A DNA stretch of 34,069 nucleotides. Source: a virus. The DNA lies in IMG/VR virus record IMGVR_UViG_3300030107_000865, positions 2,204 through 36,272 of that record. One strand, written 5' to 3'. This document shows, in pieces, positions 29,675-34,069 of the stretch. A program made the translations under genes and the position numbers. The notes under the pieces are model-generated. The model was not told the DNA's origin. It saw only the letters and a list, made by a program, of their open reading frames with translations, and searched no databases. Numbering within the stretch: position 1 is the first letter of the stretch; each line of letters begins with the position of its first letter.

Positions 29675-29790
29675 ACATAAAGCCTCTTTTTGACTACCTT
29701 TATGTTTTAGTAAACCATAAAGTTTAAACGAGTACAGACTACTTATATAATTATAGACCCATAGGTTACAAAGTTAGCTACAGAGTAACC
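29675..29790 (+). promoter_or_regulatory. capsid mRNA leader with mutually exclusive hairpins
   Basis: ACATAAAG (29675-29682) can pair with CTTTATGT (29698-29705), but the same CTTTATG can instead pair with CATAAAG at 29716-29722. Further on, GGTTAC (29764-29769) pairs with GTAACC (29785-29790). The leader ends with a perfect AGGAGG before the capsid ATG. This arrangement fits attenuation or mRNA stabilisation. Confidence 0.45.
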
Positions 29791-29867
29791 ATATGCACTC
29801 TAGAACGTATAACCTCTTCCTACGGTGTTTAGCTTTTCATTAAGCCAAATTTATAGGAGGATTTACT

Positions 29868-30938
29868 ATGGCTTTTCAAACAACGTCAGGTTATGGCAAT
29901 TTACCTAACGGTAATTTTTCGCCAATAATCTACTCGAAACAGGTACAGCTTGCGTTTCGAAAATCGACTGTTGTGGGCGATATTACTAATTCTGACTACT
30001 TTGGGGAAATTGCTAACCAAGGTGATACAGTTCGAATTATTAAAGAGCCTGAAATTTCAGTCAAAGAGTACGCAAGAGGTACACAGGTAACTGCACAGGA
30101 TTTGGATGACGAGGACTTCCAACTTGTCGTTGATAAAGCAAACTACTATGCTTTTAAAATGGACGATATTGAGGAAGCTCACAGTCATGTGAATTTTATG
30201 CAACTCGCAACTGACCGAGCTGCTTATAGACTTGCTGACCAGTATGACCAAGAAGTTCTTGGTTATCTAGCAGGATACAAGCAGTCTGCATTAAGTTCTG
30301 CAGCAGGTGCTGTTAATGACCAAGTTAACGGCTCTAAAGCAGTAAGCACTGCAGGGTCTGACGAACTTCTTACTTCTATGAAGTTGAGAAAGGACTCTTT
30401 TGCGAGTATCACAACTTCGTCTGCAGGAGACCACTCAATTCCTGTTGCAAACCTAGCTCCGGGTGCAACTGCTGTTTCTACAGCTGCTGTTACTCCAATG
30501 GTAATCATCAACAGAATGGCTAGACTGTTGAATCAACAACAAGTTGACTCACAGGATAGATGGTTGGTTGTTGACCCAGTATTCATGGAGTTACTCGGTG
30601 ATGAAAACTCTAAGTTGGTAAACGCTGACTTCAACGCAGCTGAACTTAAAAATGGTCTTGCCCTAACTAACTTGGCAGGTTTTAGACTATACGTGTCTAG
30701 CAACCTACCTTCTGTAGGAACAGGTCCTGGAACATCAGGAAGTGCAAACCAAAATAGTAACTATGGTGCTATTGTTGCAGGTCATGGTTCTGCTGTTGCG
30801 ACTGCTGAACAACTTAGCAAAACTGAAACTTACCGTGACCCTGACAGCTTTGCTGACATTGTTCGTGGTATGCACCTATATGGCAGAAAGATACTTCGAC
30901 CAGAAGCTATCGTGACTGCTAAATATAACGCAGCGTAA
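29868..30938 (+). CDS. major capsid protein
   Basis: 356 aa. GDTVRIIKEPEISVKEYARGTQVTAQDLDDEDFQLVVDKANYYAFKMDDIEEAHSH is the characteristic N-arm/E-loop region of a P22-like/HK97-fold coat family. It is followed by helix NFMQLATDRAAYRLADQYDQEVL and a C-terminal domain with DRWLVVDPVFMELL and FADIVRGMHLYGRKI. It builds the icosahedral shell. It has its own promoter and a perfect AGGAGG ribosome site, as expected for the most abundant virion protein. Confidence 0.92.
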   Translation: MAFQTTSGYGNLPNGNFSPIIYSKQVQLAFRKSTVVGDITNSDYFGEIANQGDTVRIIKEPEISVKEYARGTQVTAQDLDDEDFQLVVDKANYYAFKMDDIEEAHSHVNFMQLATDRAAYRLADQYDQEVLGYLAGYKQSALSSAAGAVNDQVNGSKAVSTAGSDELLTSMKLRKDSFASITTSSAGDHSIPVANLAPGATAVSTAAVTPMVIINRMARLLNQQQVDSQDRWLVVDPVFMELLGDENSKLVNADFNAAELKNGLALTNLAGFRLYVSSNLPSVGTGPGTSGSANQNSNYGAIVAGHGSAVATAEQLSKTETYRDPDSFADIVRGMHLYGRKILRPEAIVTAKYNAA

Positions 30939-30952
30939 GGGAGGGTACTAAC

Positions 30953-31483
30953 ATGGCAACTTTTGACTTAACAGCAAGTTCAACCACTGGCGTTGGTGCA
31001 AGCTCTATTGCAACCCTACCTTCAAATGTAGGCACACATATGGTGCGAACAATCCAAGAGTATCTCGACATTGATGCTCTAATAGCAGCAGGTAACACTA
31101 TTGCTAATGGAGATGTTTTCCAAATGCTTGAAATACCTGCAGGAACATTAGTTCTAAACGCAGGTGCTGAAGTAATGAAAGCCTTTACTTCAAGCTGTAC
31201 TTTGGACATGGACTTTGGAGGTGGTGATGACATCATTGATGGTGCTGACATCACATCTGCAGGGTATTGTGCCGCAGGTTCTAATGGACAAACCAACACA
31301 GTTGTAGGTTCAGCTGCTTCAACGTACACTCAATTTATCGGTACTGCTGATACTATTGATTGCACAATTGCAGGAGCTGCTGCAGCTACAGGTAGGTTAA
31401 GAGTCTACGCAACTGTCATTGACTGCAATGACCACGGTGCTGTAGACAAAGCTACTGAAGTCGATAGAGACTTATTAGCTTAA
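30953..31483 (+). CDS. probable capsid decoration protein
   Basis: 176 aa, Ala/Gly/Thr-rich and beta-rich with four to five cysteines. It starts ATFDLTASSTTGVGASSIATLPSNVGTHMVRTI and follows the capsid gene by 14 bases with GGGAGGG upstream. Position, size and composition fit a head decoration or minor head protein; a direct family match is not claimed. A strong hairpin follows the gene. Confidence 0.6.
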   Translation: MATFDLTASSTTGVGASSIATLPSNVGTHMVRTIQEYLDIDALIAAGNTIANGDVFQMLEIPAGTLVLNAGAEVMKAFTSSCTLDMDFGGGDDIIDGADITSAGYCAAGSNGQTNTVVGSAASTYTQFIGTADTIDCTIAGAAAATGRLRVYATVIDCNDHGAVDKATEVDRDLLA

Positions 31484-31491
31484 ATTTTTAT

Positions 31492-31529
31492 TTAGAGGGC
31501 AGGTGTAACAGGATTGACTTGCCCTCTAA
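31492..31529 (+). terminator. 13-bp stem-loop after the capsid genes
   Basis: 31492-31504 pairs with 31517-31529 over 13 bp, with one G-T wobble and a 12-base loop. The following sequence is AT-rich but lacks a clean T-run, so it may be a partial terminator or an RNA 3'-end stabiliser that keeps the capsid mRNA abundant relative to tail genes. Confidence 0.6.
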
Positions 31530-31550
31530 TTACATTAACAGGAGTATTTA

Positions 31551-32282
31551 GTGGCAACAACCTACATTACATTAGTAAATGACCTCTTACGTAGGTTAAA
31601 TGAAGTTACACTAGCTACCTCAGGTGACGGTTTCTCTACTGCAAAGAATGTTCAAGCAATAGCAAAAGACGCTATTAACAATTCAATAAGAGAAATACTC
31701 CAAGACGGTCATCAATTTCCCTTTTTAAAAACCACAACTACACAAACATTAACAGCAGGTACAGGCACGTATGACTTACCTACTGATATGGCTAGTGTTG
31801 ATTGGGATACATTTTATTTACAAGCTTTGTCAAGTGCAGGTAATACTGCTCGTTCTCTTCCTACTATACCATTTGAAGAGTATGTTAGAGTACATAAAGC
31901 AATAGAAGAAAACTCAGGAACAGGAGCAAGAACATCTCCTGATTTAGTATATCAAACATCAGAAGAAAAATTTGGTGTAACACCTTTACCTGACGCAGCT
32001 TATGTAATAGAATATGTTTACTATAAATTTCCTGACGATTTATCGGCATATGATGACACAATGATTATACCAGATAGATTTAAATATATAATAATAGATG
32101 GTGCTATGGTGTACATGATGAGATTTAGGTCTAATGAACAGTCTGCACAAATACATCAGGCTAAATTTAACGAAGGTATAAAGTCTATGCGTAGACTATT
32201 ACTAGATGACCCACTGTTTGTTCGGTCATCAATGATAAACAGACCAAAGTTTACATCACAGATGTTAAGACTGAGTGGCTAA
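31551..32282 (+). CDS. head-tail connector / tail tube A-like protein
   Basis: 243 aa from a GTG with AGGAG 7 bases upstream. The helical opening TTYITLVNDLLRRLNEV then IREILQDGHQFPFL, a beta segment TYDLPTDMASVDWDTFYLQ, and a C-terminal helix pair (FKYIIIDGAMVYMMRFRSNEQSAQIHQAKFNEGIKSMRR) match the adaptor proteins that attach the tail to the portal in podoviruses (T7 gp11/P22 gp4-like position). The start MATTYITLVNDLLRRLNEV is common in marine phages. Confidence 0.75.
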   Translation: MATTYITLVNDLLRRLNEVTLATSGDGFSTAKNVQAIAKDAINNSIREILQDGHQFPFLKTTTTQTLTAGTGTYDLPTDMASVDWDTFYLQALSSAGNTARSLPTIPFEEYVRVHKAIEENSGTGARTSPDLVYQTSEEKFGVTPLPDAAYVIEYVYYKFPDDLSAYDDTMIIPDRFKYIIIDGAMVYMMRFRSNEQSAQIHQAKFNEGIKSMRRLLLDDPLFVRSSMINRPKFTSQMLRLSG

Positions 32283-34069
32283 ATGGTTGATTCAGTCTCC
32301 ACGTTTAGAGCCGTTTGCAGGGGTGGTTTAAATACAGGTGCAGACGTTTTATCTCTTGGTGAAGAGAGTCCCGGTTCAGCAATACAATTACTGAACTATG
32401 AGCCTAACCTAGAGGGTGGTTATAGAAGACTAAGTGGTTTTGCTAATAATTTTGGTACAGTTACAGGTACAGGGTCAGTCTTAGGTATAGCAGTAGCTAA
32501 CGGTGTTAATCAGGGAGTGCTTGCTTGTCGAACACCATCATCAGGCAACAACTATTTACACCACTGGAATTTCTACTACACAGTGGCTGTAACATCAGGA
32601 CATGGGACAAACTTTACTGTAGGAGAAACAGTAACAGCCGTAGTAAGTTCTAGTGATAGTACAGCAACAGGAGTCTCAGGAACAGTTAAAGCTAGGGCAT
32701 CAGCATCTTTAACAATAGACTTTGGTAGAATACCTACTTCAGTATTTGCAACAAATAACGTAATAACTGGTGGAACATCTGAAGCAGAAACAACAGTAAC
32801 ATCTACTCCTACTGTTATAGGTTGGACAGCCGTGACTACAAGTGGTTCACCAACAATGACAGGTGTAAGTAAAGTTAGATTTACAGAGATAAACTTTGGT
32901 ACACCTAAAGTAGTATTAACAGATGGTATAAATCCTGCAGCTACATACGATGGGTCAACTTACACGCAGATAACAGACTCGAATGCACCAACAGACCCTA
33001 AGATAGCAGCAGAGTTTCAGAACCATTTGTTTTTATCAGGAGACCCTGCACAGCCAAGTAACTTGTTTTTCTCTGCACCTACAGCCGAAACAGATTTTAG
33101 TCCTGCTAATGGTGGTGGAGTAATAAATGTAGGCTTTGCAATAGTAGCTATTAAGAAGTTTCGTAACGTATTATTTATATTTGGTAAGAATAATATTAAG
33201 AGACTCGTAGGAGACAACTCAGCTAACTTTGTTTTAGAGTCAGTTACTTCAAATTTAGGTTGCCTTTCTACTGATAGTGTGATAGAACTAGGGGGAGATT
33301 TATTATTCCTTGCACCTGACGGTATAAGACCTATTGGTGGTACAGCAAAGATTGGTGACGTTAATCTTGAAACATTATCTAAAAACATACAGTCTACTGT
33401 AAGAAACGTAATAGCAGCAGAAGATTTAGACGCACTATCATCAGTAATAATTAGAAGTAAATCACAGTTTAGATATTTGTTTTCTACTTCTTCTTCGCAA
33501 GGAATACTAGGAGCATTAAGGGAATATCAGGGTAATATAGGATTTGAGTTTGCACAAACCTTTGGGATAGAGTGTACATGTGCAGACAGTGGGTACATAG
33601 AACAAGAAGAGTTTGTATTACACGGTGCATCAAGTGGTAAAATTTTTCAACAGGAGTCAGGTAACGCTTTTGATACAAGTAATATCCTAAGTATATTTAA
33701 AACCCCATTTGTTTATATGGGTAATCCTGAACAAAGAAAAACATTTTATAGCACATCAACATATATGAGTGCAGAGGGAAATTTTTCAGTAGCTTTGTCT
33801 GTAACTTATGACTACGATAACACAGACATAGCAACACCTGACAACTTAACTCTATCAACAACAAGTCCCGGAGCATTCTTTGATAGAGGTACAAACGTAG
33901 CTGTATTTGACACAACAGATATATTTGATGGAAACCCATCACCAGTTGAATCAGTTACATTTTCAGGCTCAGGTAAAGCAATAGCCTTGACTTTTGTGAC
34001 GGATGATACGAATGAGTCACACAGTATTCAAGGATTTACAATAACACACGGACTAGGAGATGTAAGGTA
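32283..34069 (+). CDS. tail protein (P22 gp10/T7 gp12-like position), truncated by window edge
   Basis: At least 595 codons from the ATG at 32283 (one base after the previous stop), with no stop before the window ends. FRAVCRGGLNTGADVLSLGEESPGSAIQLLNYEPNLEGGYRRLSGF is the typical start of a tail nozzle/stabilisation protein that reads as a beta-propeller. Later blocks include FQNHLFLSGDPAQPSNLFFSAP, FRNVLFIFGKNNIKRL and LLFLAPDGIRPIGG. It probably closes the tail tube. The C-terminus lies outside the window. Confidence 0.75.
   Translation, partial: MVDSVSTFRAVCRGGLNTGADVLSLGEESPGSAIQLLNYEPNLEGGYRRLSGFANNFGTVTGTGSVLGIAVANGVNQGVLACRTPSSGNNYLHHWNFYYTVAVTSGHGTNFTVGETVTAVVSSSDSTATGVSGTVKARASASLTIDFGRIPTSVFATNNVITGGTSEAETTVTSTPTVIGWTAVTTSGSPTMTGVSKVRFTEINFGTPKVVLTDGINPAATYDGSTYTQITDSNAPTDPKIAAEFQNHLFLSGDPAQPSNLFFSAPTAETDFSPANGGGVINVGFAIVAIKKFRNVLFIFGKNNIKRLVGDNSANFVLESVTSNLGCLSTDSVIELGGDLLFLAPDGIRPIGGTAKIGDVNLETLSKNIQSTVRNVIAAEDLDALSSVIIRSKSQFRYLFSTSSSQGILGALREYQGNIGFEFAQTFGIECTCADSGYIEQEEFVLHGASSGKIFQQESGNAFDTSNILSIFKTPFVYMGNPEQRKTFYSTSTYMSAEGNFSVALSVTYDYDNTDIATPDNLTLSTTSPGAFFDRGTNVAVFDTTDIFDGNPSPVESVTFSGSGKAIALTFVTDDTNESHSIQGFTITHGLGDVR

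Noticed and set aside
33017-33942. Leftward frames opposite the tail gene
   Set aside because: The plus-strand tail gene is continuous with recognisable tail protein blocks; these are antisense shadows.

Overview
This window looks like about 34 kb of a tailed, podovirus-type bacteriophage with a T7-like replication module and a P22-like head and packaging module. Base composition is AT-rich. Two features point to a marine alphaproteobacterial host: a GTA-type three-helix holin and a DUF1127 protein. Several small late genes also resemble families I know from uncultured marine phage contigs. This host call is inference. No host genes, rRNA, tRNA, CRISPR array or insertion sequence were recognised.

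Positions 69-12669 are read leftward (minus strand) and hold the early/replication genes. In transcription order they are about 15 small, mostly unknown genes; a C5 cytosine methyltransferase; more small genes including DUF3846; a PD-(D/E)XK-like nuclease; a DUF3310 protein; a tyrosine integrase; a 29-aa membrane peptide plus a SleB-like cell-wall hydrolase; a primase-helicase; a family A DNA polymerase; and a single-stranded DNA-binding protein. Genes overlap by 4-29 bases or abut, so they form coupled operons. They are interrupted by sigma70-like promoters near 8846, 6658, 4548 and 633. A nested hairpin at 8-50 probably separates this arm from rightward tail genes if the genome is circular or permuted.

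Positions 12670-13932 form a long non-coding divergent control region. It holds a leftward promoter with repeated TTTCGTC motifs, a structured leader with a three-way-junction hairpin, a cluster of GC-rich palindromes, and two strong tandem rightward promoters followed by an array of CTTAAAG/CTTTAAG motifs. A 46-bp piece of this array recurs next to the promoter of the DUF3310-integrase operon, so a shared regulator may coordinate the two operons.

Positions 13933-34069 are read rightward and hold the late genes. First come small basic and unknown proteins, including DUF1127, two short conserved phage families and several zinc-ribbon miniproteins. A lysis cassette follows (two-helix protein, three-helix holin, M15-type endolysin). 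Then come the small and large terminase subunits, portal, a 1206-aa very AT-rich protein with a polyvalent-protein-like EIQxD domain, a conserved internal virion protein, scaffold, major capsid protein with its own promoter and a structured leader, a probable decoration protein, a head-tail connector and a tail gene cut by the right edge.

No RNA polymerase gene is visible, and all promoters seen are of host sigma70 type. The integrase suggests a temperate or partly temperate lifestyle. The polymerase, however, carries the tyrosine at the 762-equivalent position usually linked to virulent phages, and no repressor gene was recognised in the window.
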